DNA from: Rhizobium sp. BK399
GTDB lineage: Bacteria; Pseudomonadota; Alphaproteobacteria; Rhizobiales; Rhizobiaceae
Direction of reading: 5' to 3'
DNA length: 64,000 bases
NCBI RefSeq assembly: GCF_014194695.1
Contig: NZ_JACIAH010000017.1
Location: forward strand, 52,878 to 116,877
Made by a program: the position numbers and the translations under genes. Every line of letters starts with the position of its first letter. Positions within the stretch are counted from its first letter, which is position 1. The notes beneath the pieces were generated by a model, which saw only the letters and a program-made list of their open reading frames with translations, made no database searches and was not told where the DNA came from. Positions 43,718 through 52,199 of this stretch are shown here, piece after piece.

Positions 43718-45240
43718 CCACCGTGCTCGATATTTCCCGTGTCTCGAAGCGGTTCGGCGACAACCTTGCCAACGATGATATTTCGCTGTCACTCAAGGAA
43801 GGAGAGATTATCGCACTCCTTGGCGAAAACGGTGCCGGCAAGACAACGTTGATGAGCATCCTCTTCGGTCACTATGTGCCTGACTCCGGTCGCATAATGA
43901 TCCATGGCCGCGAGCTGTCGCCGGGCAGGCCCCGCGAGGCAATCCGGGCTGGCGTTGGCATGGTGCACCAGCATTTCTCGCTCGCGGCAAATCTCACGGT
44001 CATCGAGAACATCATGACCGGGACGCAAAAACTCTGGGCGTCGCGCTCGAACACGAACGCCGCGCGCAGGAAGCTCCTTTCGATTTCGGATCGTTTCGGG
44101 CTCAAGGTCGACCCTGACGCACGTCTCGGTGATCTGTCGGTCGGGGAGCAACAACGCGTCGAGCTTCTCAAGGCGCTCTTCAACGACGCTCGAATCCTGA
44201 TCCTCGACGAGCCAACCGCCGTTCTCACCAATATCGAGGCCGAACGGCTGTTCTCGACGTTGAAGGAGATGGCCCGCCAGGGATTGTCGGTGATCTTTAT
44301 CTCCCACAAGCTGGATGAGGTCATGGCCGCCGCCGACAGGATTGTCGTGCTGCGCGGGGGCAAGATGGTCGCCGAGCGTCTTCAGTCGGAAACCAGCAAG
44401 GCCGAACTCGCTGAACTGATGGTCGGTCACCGGGTCAGCCGCCCCGTACGCGAACCGTCGACACCCGGCACCGTTGTCCTGGAAGGCGTTGGGATCACCG
44501 CCAGGATTGGCGGGGTCGACAGGCTGAAGAGCATCAACTTCCACCTCAGTGAAGGCGAGGTGCTCGGTATCATCGGCGTTTCCGGAAACGGGCAGGCGCC
44601 CTTGGCAGCCTTGTTGTCCGGCATGCTGTCGCGCACGGCGGGTGATCTCGTCCTGTTCGGAAAAAATGTCGGCAATCTCGACGTGGCGGACGTCGTCGCA
44701 GCTGACATCGGCCGCATTCCCGAAGACCGAAACAAGGAAGGGGCGATCGGCGAAATGGCAATATGGGAAAACGTCGTGCTCGAGCGTCTTCCCGCCTTCT
44801 CCCGGGCCGGAATGGTCGACCGCAAGGCAGGCATGACGTTTGCCCGGGAGATCATTGATGCCTTCGACGTGAGAGGTGGTGCGCCGCGCAGCCGTACCCG
44901 CCTCCTGTCCGGTGGGAACATGCAAAAGCTTATCCTCGGCAGGAATCTGCAGCAGCGCCCCCGTATTCTGATCGCCGCGCAGCCGGCACGCGGTCTCGAC
45001 GAGGGCGCTGTGGCCGCCGTCCACGCCCGGATCCTGGACGCCCGCAGGCAGGGCACGGCGGTTTTGTTGATCTCCGAGGATCTTGATGAAGTGATCGCGC
45101 TTGCGGACCGGATCCAGGCGATCGTCGGTGGCAGCCTGTCGCCGCCTGTCGACTCGGGAGACATCGATGCACGCCGGCTTGGCCTGATGATGGCGGGCGA
45201 CTGGAGTGAGACCCCCACGGAGATCAGACATGCGCCTTGA
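43714..45240 (+). CDS. BMP/nucleoside-type ABC transporter ATP-binding protein (two NBDs)
   Basis: The 508-residue tandem ATPase has a first NBD with Walker A GENGAGKTT, signature LSVGEQQRVELLKAL and Walker B ILILDEPTAVL. The second NBD has the degenerate GVSGNGQAPLAALLSG in place of Walker A, as is usual in sugar/nucleoside-type (RbsA-like) ATPases, and LLSGGNMQKLILGRNL. The start at 43714 overlaps the amidase stop. It powers the permease pair encoded next. Confidence 0.92.
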   Translation: MTTVLDISRVSKRFGDNLANDDISLSLKEGEIIALLGENGAGKTTLMSILFGHYVPDSGRIMIHGRELSPGRPREAIRAGVGMVHQHFSLAANLTVIENIMTGTQKLWASRSNTNAARRKLLSISDRFGLKVDPDARLGDLSVGEQQRVELLKALFNDARILILDEPTAVLTNIEAERLFSTLKEMARQGLSVIFISHKLDEVMAAADRIVVLRGGKMVAERLQSETSKAELAELMVGHRVSRPVREPSTPGTVVLEGVGITARIGGVDRLKSINFHLSEGEVLGIIGVSGNGQAPLAALLSGMLSRTAGDLVLFGKNVGNLDVADVVAADIGRIPEDRNKEGAIGEMAIWENVVLERLPAFSRAGMVDRKAGMTFAREIIDAFDVRGGAPRSRTRLLSGGNMQKLILGRNLQQRPRILIAAQPARGLDEGAVAAVHARILDARRQGTAVLLISEDLDEVIALADRIQAIVGGSLSPPVDSGDIDARRLGLMMAGDWSETPTEIRHAP

Positions 45241-46279
45241 ACGCCGCGAGCATCGGCCGGTCTATCTCCTGGTCGGTTCGCCGATCGCTGCCGTCGTCTC
45301 AGCACTTCTGCTTGCCGGCATTCTGATCGCAATCGCCGGCGCGCCAGTCCTGGAGGCCTATCGCCGCATCCTGATTGGCGCCTTCGGCTCACGTCTCTCG
45401 GCGACCGAGACCTTGACCCGGGCGACGCCCCTTATCCTGACCGGTCTTGCAGCCGCGACGGCCTTTAGGGCAAGGCTTTGGAATATCGGCGCGGAAGGCC
45501 AGTTCTACGTCGGCGCTATCGCAGTCGCCGCCTGCGGCTCCAAACTGCTGGCTGGCCTGCCGGGCCCGATCCTCATTCCATCCTTGCTATTGATCGGTGC
45601 TGTCGCGGGCATGGTGCTGATCCTCGTCCCGCTGTGGCTCAGATTGCGCTTCTCTGTTGACGAGGTGGTGACCAGTCTCCTGGTCAACTTCATCGCGCTG
45701 CTTTTTGTCTCCATGCTGATCAACGGTGTGCTGAAGGATCCAATGGCCTTTGGGTGGCCACAGTCGCAGTCCGTGGTCGACGATGCCATGCTGCCGAAGC
45801 TGGTTGCCCGCTCGCGCCTCCATATCGGCCTCCTGATTGCGATCGTCCTTGCGGTCATCATTCATTTCCTGCAGACGAGGACGGTCTTTGGCATGCAGTC
45901 ACGCGCTGCTGGCCTCAGTCCGCAGGGCGCGGCGTTTGCCGGCGTGCCTCTGACGCGGACCCTGGTCAAGGTTGCCTGTCTTTCCGGAGGACTTGCGGGA
46001 CTTGCCGGCGCGATCGAAGTCCTCGGCGTCAAGGGCTATGTCACCACGGATCTGTCCCCTGGCTTCGGCTATTCCGGTATCGTCGTCGCCATGCTCGCCA
46101 ACCTGAACCCGCTCGGTGTCGTGCTTGCGGCGCTGTTCACGGCAACCATGTTCGTCGGTGCCGACGGCATGAGCCGCAGCCTGGCCATACCGACCTACAT
46201 CGCTGACGTAACCGTAGCGCTGTCGCTCCTGACGATGCTCGTTGCCCTGTTCTTCACCCAATACAGGATCCGGCGATGA
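45230..46279 (+). CDS. BMP/nucleoside-type ABC transporter permease 1
   Basis: The 349-residue inner-membrane protein of the branched-chain/nucleoside permease family (BPD_transp_2) has TETLTRATPLILTGLAAATA, RLWNIGAEGQFYVGAIA and SVDEVVTSLLVNFIALLFVS. About eight to nine hydrophobic segments are present. It overlaps the ATPase gene by 11 bases and the second permease gene by 4, so the operon is translationally coupled. Confidence 0.9.
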   Translation: MRLERREHRPVYLLVGSPIAAVVSALLLAGILIAIAGAPVLEAYRRILIGAFGSRLSATETLTRATPLILTGLAAATAFRARLWNIGAEGQFYVGAIAVAACGSKLLAGLPGPILIPSLLLIGAVAGMVLILVPLWLRLRFSVDEVVTSLLVNFIALLFVSMLINGVLKDPMAFGWPQSQSVVDDAMLPKLVARSRLHIGLLIAIVLAVIIHFLQTRTVFGMQSRAAGLSPQGAAFAGVPLTRTLVKVACLSGGLAGLAGAIEVLGVKGYVTTDLSPGFGYSGIVVAMLANLNPLGVVLAALFTATMFVGADGMSRSLAIPTYIADVTVALSLLTMLVALFFTQYRIRR

Positions 46280-47217
46280 ACATTATTGTCGACATCATCT
46301 CATCGGCCGGCCTGTGGGCGGCAATCCTTCGCATTGCCACACCCCTGATCTTTGGCACCCTTGGCGCCCTTCTGTCAGAACGCGCCGGCGTTCTCAACCT
46401 CGGCATCGAGGGCATCATGACCTTCGGCGCGATGATCGGGTGGCTTGCGGTCTATCACGGCGCCGACCTTTGGACCGGTCTCTTTGTGGCCGCACTGGCA
46501 GGCATGGTGTTCGGTTTCCTGCACGCCGTGATGACTGTTACGCTCGGCCTGTCCCAGCATGTCTCCGGTCTTGGCGTGACGCTGTTTGCCTCAAGCTTCA
46601 GTTACTATATTTTCCGTCTGATCGTACCTGTGGCCGGCACACCGCCAACGATCGTCCCCTTCCAGCCAATCAGCATCCCTGGCCTTTCCACCATGCCATT
46701 TGTTGGACCGGCCTTTTTCACGCAAACAGCGCCAACCTATCTCGCCATCCTCACCGCGCTCCTTCTTGCCTACGTCGTCTTTCACACGCCACTTGGTCTT
46801 GCGCTTCGCATGACCGGTGAAAACCCGCATGCAGCAGAAGCCCAGGGCGTCGATCCGATCCGGATACGCTATGGTGCGGTGATCGTCGGCAGCGCGTTAA
46901 TGGGCATGGGCGGCGCGTTCCTGACGCTGTCAGCCTTCAACAGCTTCTTCCCGACCATGGTCCAGGGTCGTGGGTGGATCTGCATTGCGCTTGTCGTCTT
47001 CGCATCCTGGAGACCCGGGCGTGCACTTTTTGGAGCGCTTCTCTTCGCCTTCTTTGACGCCTTCCAGCTTCGCCTGCAGACCGTCGTCCAGGGCATTCCC
47101 TATCAGATTTTTCTGATGACCCCGTATATCCTGTCGATCCTGGCGCTTGCCGTCATGGCACGCCGTGCGCGCGTTCCTCAGGCCCTGATGCAATCTTATC
47201 GCCGTGGCGAACGGTAA
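46276..47217 (+). CDS. BMP/nucleoside-type ABC transporter permease 2
   Basis: The 313-residue partner permease of the same family has RIATPLIFGTLGALLSERAG, VLNLGIEGIMTFGAMIGWLA, LGLALRMTGENPHAAEAQGV and FNSFFPTMVQGRGWICIALV. The two permeases form the heterodimeric channel. The CodA-like amidohydrolase gene follows after 11 bases. Confidence 0.92.
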   Translation: MNIIVDIISSAGLWAAILRIATPLIFGTLGALLSERAGVLNLGIEGIMTFGAMIGWLAVYHGADLWTGLFVAALAGMVFGFLHAVMTVTLGLSQHVSGLGVTLFASSFSYYIFRLIVPVAGTPPTIVPFQPISIPGLSTMPFVGPAFFTQTAPTYLAILTALLLAYVVFHTPLGLALRMTGENPHAAEAQGVDPIRIRYGAVIVGSALMGMGGAFLTLSAFNSFFPTMVQGRGWICIALVVFASWRPGRALFGALLFAFFDAFQLRLQTVVQGIPYQIFLMTPYILSILALAVMARRARVPQALMQSYRRGER

Positions 47218-47228
47218 AAGGAGACCCA

Positions 47229-48524
47229 ATGTTCGAGCTGATCATCAGAAAAGCGAACCTTCCCGATGGCCGCAACGGGATCGACATTGCGGTGGAGAAC
47301 GGAAAGATTGCTGCGATCGAGCAGCAGATCGAGGCTTCTGCCGGAACGGAAATCGATGCAACCGGGCGGCTCGTAACACCTCCCTTCGTTGATCCCCATT
47401 TCCACATGGATGCCACGCTGTCACTCGGCCTGCCGCGAATGAACATCTCGGGCACGCTTCTCGAAGGCATCTCGCTCTGGGGTGAGCTTCGTCCGTCATT
47501 GACACAGGAGGCGCTGGTCGGTCGCGCCCTGCGCTACTGCGACCTTGCCGTAAGCCAAGGCCTTCTTTCCATCAGAAGCCACGTCGATACGTCCGATCCA
47601 CGTCTCATAACCGCCGAGGCTCTGATCGAGGTTCGAAAACGGGTAAAGCCCTACATCGACTTGCAACTCGTTGCCTTTCCGCAGGATGGCTATTACCGGG
47701 CGGAAGGCGGTGTCGACTCGCTGAAGCGTGCCCTCGACATGGGGATCGACATTGTCGGCGGTATTCCGCATTTCGAGCGAACGATGGAAGACGGGCGCGC
47801 GTCTGTCGAGGCGCTGTGCAGGATCGCCGCTGATCGCGGACTTCCGGTCGACATGCATTGCGACGAGACGGACGATCCGATGTCGCGTCACATTGAAACG
47901 CTGGCGGCCCAGACAGTGCGTTTCGGGCTCCAGGGACGTGTTGCCGGTTCCCACCTCACCTCGATGCATTCGATGGACAACTACTATGTCTCGAAGCTCA
48001 TCCCGCTGATGGCCGAAGCTGAAATCAATGTCATCCCCAACCCCCTGATCAACATCATGCTACAGGGCAGGCACGATACCTATCCCAAGCGCCGCGGCAT
48101 GACACGCGTGCGTGAACTGATGGATGCCGGGCTTAACGTCTCCTTCGGGCACGACTGCGTCATGGATCCCTGGTATTCGATGGGCTCAGGCGACATGCTG
48201 GAAGTCGGACATATGGCGATCCATGTGGCGCAGATGGCCGGGATCGATGACAAGAGAAAGATCTTCGACGCCCTTACAGTGAACTCTGCAAAGACGATGG
48301 GTCTCGAAGGTTATGGGATGATGAAAGGCTGCAACGCGGACTTTGTTGTCCTGCAGGCAGCCGACCCGATTGAGGCATTGCGGCTCAAGCCGACACGGCT
48401 TTGCGTCGTCCGCCGGGGCAGGATTATCGCTCAATCAAAGCCACGGATCGCCGAGTTGTCTCTCGATGGCCGGCCCACGACGATCGATAGCGGTCTAGAT
48501 TACGTGCCAATGACGCCGTCGTGA
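47229..48524 (+). CDS. Cytosine deaminase-like amidohydrolase (CodA/AtzC-type)
   Basis: The 431-residue TIM-barrel amidohydrolase has metal ligands His57 and His59 in DPHFHMD, then HCDETDD near residue 212 (CodA has HCDEIDD), AGSHLTSMHSMD and GHDCVMDPWYSMGSGDML near 310 (CodA GHDDVFDPWYPLG). The metal-binding aspartate is therefore in place. The family deaminates cytosine, isocytosine or creatinine-like rings and includes N-isopropylammelide hydrolase. It is the last gene of the transporter operon, so it probably acts on the imported ring. True cytosine deaminase is one candidate. Confidence 0.85.
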   Translation: MFELIIRKANLPDGRNGIDIAVENGKIAAIEQQIEASAGTEIDATGRLVTPPFVDPHFHMDATLSLGLPRMNISGTLLEGISLWGELRPSLTQEALVGRALRYCDLAVSQGLLSIRSHVDTSDPRLITAEALIEVRKRVKPYIDLQLVAFPQDGYYRAEGGVDSLKRALDMGIDIVGGIPHFERTMEDGRASVEALCRIAADRGLPVDMHCDETDDPMSRHIETLAAQTVRFGLQGRVAGSHLTSMHSMDNYYVSKLIPLMAEAEINVIPNPLINIMLQGRHDTYPKRRGMTRVRELMDAGLNVSFGHDCVMDPWYSMGSGDMLEVGHMAIHVAQMAGIDDKRKIFDALTVNSAKTMGLEGYGMMKGCNADFVVLQAADPIEALRLKPTRLCVVRRGRIIAQSKPRIAELSLDGRPTTIDSGLDYVPMTPS

Positions 48525-48596
48525 GGGCCAAAATGCGCTCCTGCCCCGCGCCGCTCAAGACCCGATAAACTGACCATCGTTCAAGGAGGGAAGTCC

Positions 48597-48665
48597 ATGG
48601 ATATCAGAATGGTCATGTGTGTCTTTGGTGTGGAGCGCTGGAACCAGGACTTCCGCGGGCCATGA
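48597..48665 (+). CDS. Possible 22-aa peptide with strong ribosome-binding site
   Basis: AAGGAGGG lies 5-6 bases before an ATG opening MDIRMVMCVFGVERWNQDFR then GP and stop. It may be a leader peptide or the stump of a lost gene; nothing downstream looks like its continuation. Confidence 0.2.
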   Translation: MDIRMVMCVFGVERWNQDFRGP

Positions 48666-48720
48666 AGGAACAGTGACGACGCCTTCGGAGGCACGTTCAC
48701 TCGTCGCTCCCTCTATTGCG

Positions 48721-48960
48721 CTAGATGAGCGCTCGAAGTGCGTTCAGGACAACCTCAATGTCAATTGCCTCCTGTATCAGTGCGCCTGGACCGGAGGCAA
48801 AAAGCCGACGCCGGCGACTATCATCGCAATGATGGATAGACGATCCCGACCCCAACGCAAAAAGCCCAGAGCCCGGGAACAGGCGGTGGCGGAGCCGGCG
48901 ACGAGAGCTTCAACCTCACCCGGTCCCTCACGCCGAGGTGCCGCGCAGCGTACAGCCGGC
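48721..48960 (-). pseudogene. C-terminal remnant of a heavy-metal P-type ATPase
   Basis: On the minus strand one frame reads RDRLSIIAMIVAGVGFLPPV and the next, after a one-base shift, GALIQEAIDIEVVLNALRAL followed by I and TAG at 48721. This is the characteristic last transmembrane hairpin of metal-transporting P1B ATPases. The catalytic domains are missing, and the upstream part (about 48960-48860) is only vaguely similar. Confidence 0.65.
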
Positions 48961-49011
48961 TGCCAGCATGGCGTCGATCGCGCGAGAGGGCGGTGGTTTA
49001 ACGCATGGAGG

Positions 49012-49254
49012 CTAGTGGATCGTGATGGCAGTCGAGGACGTGACAAGCGTTGCCGCGAGGCCCGGGTATCGCTCAATCAAAATGGAAGCCAGCTCTTCCT
49101 GCGTTCGGTGGCCCTGGTTGAACAGGTCAATCGCTGCACCACAGAGTGTCTCCGAGGCCCGCAGGTCGGGTGCCGCTTGAAAGTGCTTGTACCAAGTCTG
49201 AACGGAACGTGAGAGCAATGCCATTTCTGCGTCAAGGATCGGTCTGAAAATCAT
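49012..49254 (-). CDS. Hypothetical protein (80 aa)
   Basis: The protein starts MIFRPILDAEMALLSRSVQT and contains APDLRASETLCGAAIDLFNQ. It is mainly helical and has no recognised domain. GGGAGG lies just before the ATG at 49254 and a plausible promoter lies upstream, so it is probably a real gene. It sits just beyond the P-type ATPase remnant. Confidence 0.55.
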   Translation of the reverse strand: MIFRPILDAEMALLSRSVQTWYKHFQAAPDLRASETLCGAAIDLFNQGHRTQEELASILIERYPGLAATLVTSSTAITIH

Positions 49255-49285
49255 GCCCGCCTCCCGGTTCTAAGAAACAGGGCGG

Positions 49286-49313
49286 ATAGTAGTGACCTGA
49301 CATCAAAGGTCAA
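49286..49313 (-). promoter_or_regulatory. Candidate promoter for the 49254 gene
   Basis: On the minus strand TTGACC (49313-49308) and TACTAT (49291-49286) are 16 bases apart. The small inverted repeat GACCT/AGGTC (49294-49298, 49307-49311) lies within it and might bind a regulator. Confidence 0.35.
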
Positions 49314-49505
49314 TGCGTATATTAGAAATCAATAAATGATATGATACGGCATCACACATTTGTCGTTTCAAAATGTCGAACTTCTGCAGTCTAGACAAGG
49401 AGTTCACGTCAAGCGTCGAAATTTCGCGTGCGACCTAAAACCGCAAGGAGGTGACGTGTTGGATCGGCACGGCGCCATGCCTTCGCGCGGAAATCATTGA
49501 AAAAA

Positions 49506-49967
49506 TTATAAGTCGATCTGCGTCGCTGCCCGGCCGGTGACGTCATTCATGTAAATGGCGTAAAAAAGATGCGGGGAAGCATGGGATGGCGGGACGGCAT
49601 CCGGCTTCAGAGAACCTATCTCCCACCAATCCCTGTGCTTCTGGAGCAGCGACCAGGCGTGCAATCTCTCTTCGTGCCAGGTGTCGTTGTCCGGCAATTC
49701 CTGGAATTTGCCGTCGAGGATCACGCTTCTCCAGCTGCCCTTTAATTGCCGTTCCTCGACTTGCAGACAAACTCGCGGGTTTTCGCGCATCCACTCGACC
49801 TTGCGCCCCGGCATCGAAAAGCTGTAGGCGACCCTGGCATCGAAAACGAAGTACACTGGCACAATATAAGGCTGTCCCTCGTTGCAACATGCCAGGTGGC
49901 CATAGTGCCCGGCATTCAGCATCTCCACACATTCATGATGCGTCATAGTCCTGATTGCCATTGTCAT
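49506..49967 (-). CDS. Pyridoxamine 5'-phosphate oxidase-fold (flavin/nucleotide-binding) protein
   Basis: The about 153-residue split-barrel protein has NAGHYGHLACCNEGQPYIVP, VYFVFDARVAYSFSMPGRKV, EWMRENPRVCLQVEE and WRSVILDGKFQELPD. This pattern is typical of Nim-like/PPOX flavin-binding proteins common among rhizobial stress genes. ATG 49967 or 49961 follows GGAG. Its substrate is unknown. It lies 11 bases after a small membrane protein gene and is probably co-transcribed with it. Confidence 0.82.
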   Translation of the reverse strand: MTMAIRTMTHHECVEMLNAGHYGHLACCNEGQPYIVPVYFVFDARVAYSFSMPGRKVEWMRENPRVCLQVEERQLKGSWRSVILDGKFQELPDNDTWHEERLHAWSLLQKHRDWWEIGSLKPDAVPPSHASPHLFYAIYMNDVTGRAATQIDL

Positions 49968-49978
49968 TGTCTCCACCC

Positions 49979-50158
49979 CTATCTTCCAGGGCGACCCTCG
50001 GCGGATCGCTGCAGATGAAACTCCCGTCGGGTAAGATCGCCGCCCGGCCGGTCGAAAAGAACGCTGAAGATCGTTGCAATCATTACCGCGATGACCAGCA
50101 GCAAGGCATGTTCGAACACCATCCAGCGGAACCATCTGTAGCAGTGCTCGGTACGCAT
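49979..50158 (-). CDS. Small membrane protein (59 aa) upstream of the PPOX gene
   Basis: The frame starts MRTEHCYRWFRWMVFEHALL and continues with a hydrophobic stretch LLVIAVMIATIFSVLF before a basic tail RREFHLQRSAEGRPGR. One transmembrane helix is predicted. CAGGAGCAGAGG precedes the ATG at 50158. The gene is just under usual length cut-offs and would be missed by many annotators. It is probably the first gene of a two-gene unit with the flavin-binding protein. Confidence 0.55.
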   Translation of the reverse strand: MRTEHCYRWFRWMVFEHALLLVIAVMIATIFSVLFDRPGGDLTRREFHLQRSAEGRPGR

Positions 50159-50496
50159 CCTCTGCTCCTGGGCGGCGACAATTTGATCATTGCGGCGGGT
50201 TCGTCAGCACGCGACAGATAAGATCCGACGGATTTGCCTTTGATGCATTGCGCTTGATCAAACATCGGAGACTTGGCTCTCCATGCGAACGCTGAAAAGA
50301 GTGGTGAACGCGGCCCGAGATGAGACGACGACGACAGAAAGCTGGATGACGGCATATCGGAATAACCGAAACAACAGTGTCCTAGTTTGATGGGGATCAA
50401 AGCAGCGCGCCGGTCGGCGTGCTTTGATAGCATTGCTCAATGTCGAGCAAGACAACGAGATCCAGTCGGGATCTGCTTGACAAACAGGAGATGGCC

Positions 50497-51015
50497 ATGC
50501 CCGACACATTCCCCGTGAAGACCGAACAGAAAACCATGACGCCAGCTCAGAGCGGGATCTGGCCACCTTTCGAGTCACTTCGTTCGGAAATCGACCGACT
50601 GTTCGAGGATTTCGGACCGTCTTGGCGCGCCGCACGGCGCCCGATGCTCCCCCGCGGCTTCGGGACCCAGAATGGCTTGGTCATGTCGCCAGCTGTCGAT
50701 GTGGTGGAAAAGAACGATGCATTTGAAATTACCGCAGAGGTTCCGGGGCTCGACGAAAAGAACATCGAAGTGAAGCTCGCGAACGGCATATTGACCATAC
50801 GGGGCGAGAAGAGCGAAGAGACAGAAGAAAAAGACAAGGCCTATCATGTTTCCGAGCGCCACTATGGCGCCTTTCAGCGCTCGTTTCAGCTTCCCGACTA
50901 CGTCGATGTCGACGCCGTGAACGCGTCTTTTGCAAAAGGCGTCCTGAAAGTGGTCCTTCCAAAAACGTCCAACGCCAAAAAGAATGATCGGAAGATAGAG
51001 ATTACAGCGGGATAG
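50497..51015 (+). CDS. Hsp20/alpha-crystallin small heat-shock protein
   Basis: The 172-residue protein has a variable N-terminus with IWPPFESLRSEIDRLFEDF, then the alpha-crystallin domain: PAVDVVEKNDAFEITAEVPG, LDEKNIEVKLANGILTIRGE, SERHYGAFQRSFQLPDYVD and the closing AFAKGVLKVVLPK-type segment (SFAKGVLKVVLPKT). ATG 50497 was chosen because AGGAG lies six bases before it, while the ATG at 50491 directly abuts AGGAG. It holds unfolding proteins during heat or oxidative stress. A terminator follows. Confidence 0.93.
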   Translation: MPDTFPVKTEQKTMTPAQSGIWPPFESLRSEIDRLFEDFGPSWRAARRPMLPRGFGTQNGLVMSPAVDVVEKNDAFEITAEVPGLDEKNIEVKLANGILTIRGEKSEETEEKDKAYHVSERHYGAFQRSFQLPDYVDVDAVNASFAKGVLKVVLPKTSNAKKNDRKIEITAG

Positions 51016-51108
51016 ACGTCGGGGAACCTGACGGCCTAACCTAGTCTGAAAGACGCGCCGCAGCGTCGAACGACTGCGATCGCGTGGGTCACGTTCAGGA
51101 CCTTACTC

Positions 51109-51134
51109 AGCCCCGCCCAGTTCGGGGCTTTTTT
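51109..51134 (+). terminator. Rho-independent terminator after hsp20
   Basis: AGCCCCG and CGGGGCT pair perfectly (7 pairs) around the 7-base loop CCCAGTT and are followed by TTTTTT. It sits about 95 bases after the Hsp20 stop codon. Confidence 0.75.
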
Positions 51135-51290
51135 CGCGGAACACACGCTCCTCGAACGTGGTCTGTACGGCGGTCGCGATGCCGGAAACCTCCTTCTCTA
51201 AAATTGCCGCTCACTTTGATTGAACGCAATGTAGACCGGATCAGGAGCTCTATTCTGACCGTGCGGTTAATGCGCCGGTCGGAGGGCAAA

Positions 51291-52046
51291 ATGGGCGGGA
51301 TTGGTTGGCGGGATCCGATCATGGTGACACTCGGAACCGTGATATTCGCGAGCCCGTGGGTCTTGCCGTCAAGTTTCGGGGATCCGTTGGCTGGCGATGC
51401 AACAGCGTGGGCACTCGTCCTCACGGGCGCAGTGACGACGGGAACGGCAGTCGTCGGCATCGTGCTTCCGGAAAGATGGGAGGCCTTGATCGAATTCGCA
51501 CTCGGCGGCTGGGTCATAATCTTGCCGTGGGTCATGCTCCCGCTTCACGAGTCGACCGCAGTCACCTGGGCGGCCGTCATCATCGGCAGTATCATCATCG
51601 TCATTTCCGCCGTCCCGGCATTCCTAGAGGCGGAACCCAAGCGGAGGATTGAAATGGTCATGATCAATCATGGATCACGTACGACAGAAGCCCTGCTTTC
51701 AGCAGCGGGATGCCTATCAAAGGGAGATGACAGAATGGGTGTTAGGGTGCTTCCGAAGTCAGACTGGTCGGCCTACTTTTCGGAACTTCATAAAGAGGTC
51801 GAAGGAAAAGAAATCAAAATTGAAGTAATCGGCGAAACGCTTGGCGATCAGGTGCTTATAAGGTCTTCAACGCTCATCGGAGCAACGTACGAGCCAAAAG
51901 AGGATGCTCTCGAAATCTCGGTCAAAGGCATGACCCATGTTGTCGACCGTCCGCAGAAGATCTCCGTACTCGACGAAAATGGAACGGTATGCGCGATCGA
52001 CGTGATTGATATCGGGGCCAGGCACCAGCTCATGACATTTGCGTAG
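51291..52046 (+). CDS. SPW-repeat membrane protein fused in frame to a DUF5335 domain
   Basis: The 251-residue frame has residues about 1-115 with four hydrophobic segments and two SPW-type repeats (ASPWVLPSS, ILPWVMLP). Residues about 150-251 match DUF5335 (PKSDWSAYFSELHKEVEGKE, LIGATYEPKEDALEISVKG). GGAGGG precedes the ATG at 51291. The DUF5335 half has its own ATG at 51735 with AAAGGGAG before it. Two genes joined by loss of the first stop is as likely as a genuine fusion. Both parts have unknown function and occur near stress genes. Confidence 0.65.
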   Translation: MGGIGWRDPIMVTLGTVIFASPWVLPSSFGDPLAGDATAWALVLTGAVTTGTAVVGIVLPERWEALIEFALGGWVIILPWVMLPLHESTAVTWAAVIIGSIIIVISAVPAFLEAEPKRRIEMVMINHGSRTTEALLSAAGCLSKGDDRMGVRVLPKSDWSAYFSELHKEVEGKEIKIEVIGETLGDQVLIRSSTLIGATYEPKEDALEISVKGMTHVVDRPQKISVLDENGTVCAIDVIDIGARHQLMTFA

Positions 52047-52199
52047 TCGTGGGCGCGGTTTTTCACATCCTGCCGGGGATGCGTAAAACAGGCGGCCCAA
52101 TCCGCACGATTGCCAGCGGCTCAATTCTCAAGGGCATCTCGAAGAGCGGGAGATGCGATCCGATAAGATTGACGCGATGCCGCGGAAGCTCTCGGGCTC

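Noticed and set aside
43789..45231. Long minus-strand frame opposite the tandem ATPase gene
   Set aside because: Shadow of the ABC ATPase; the sense frame has complete Walker and signature motifs.
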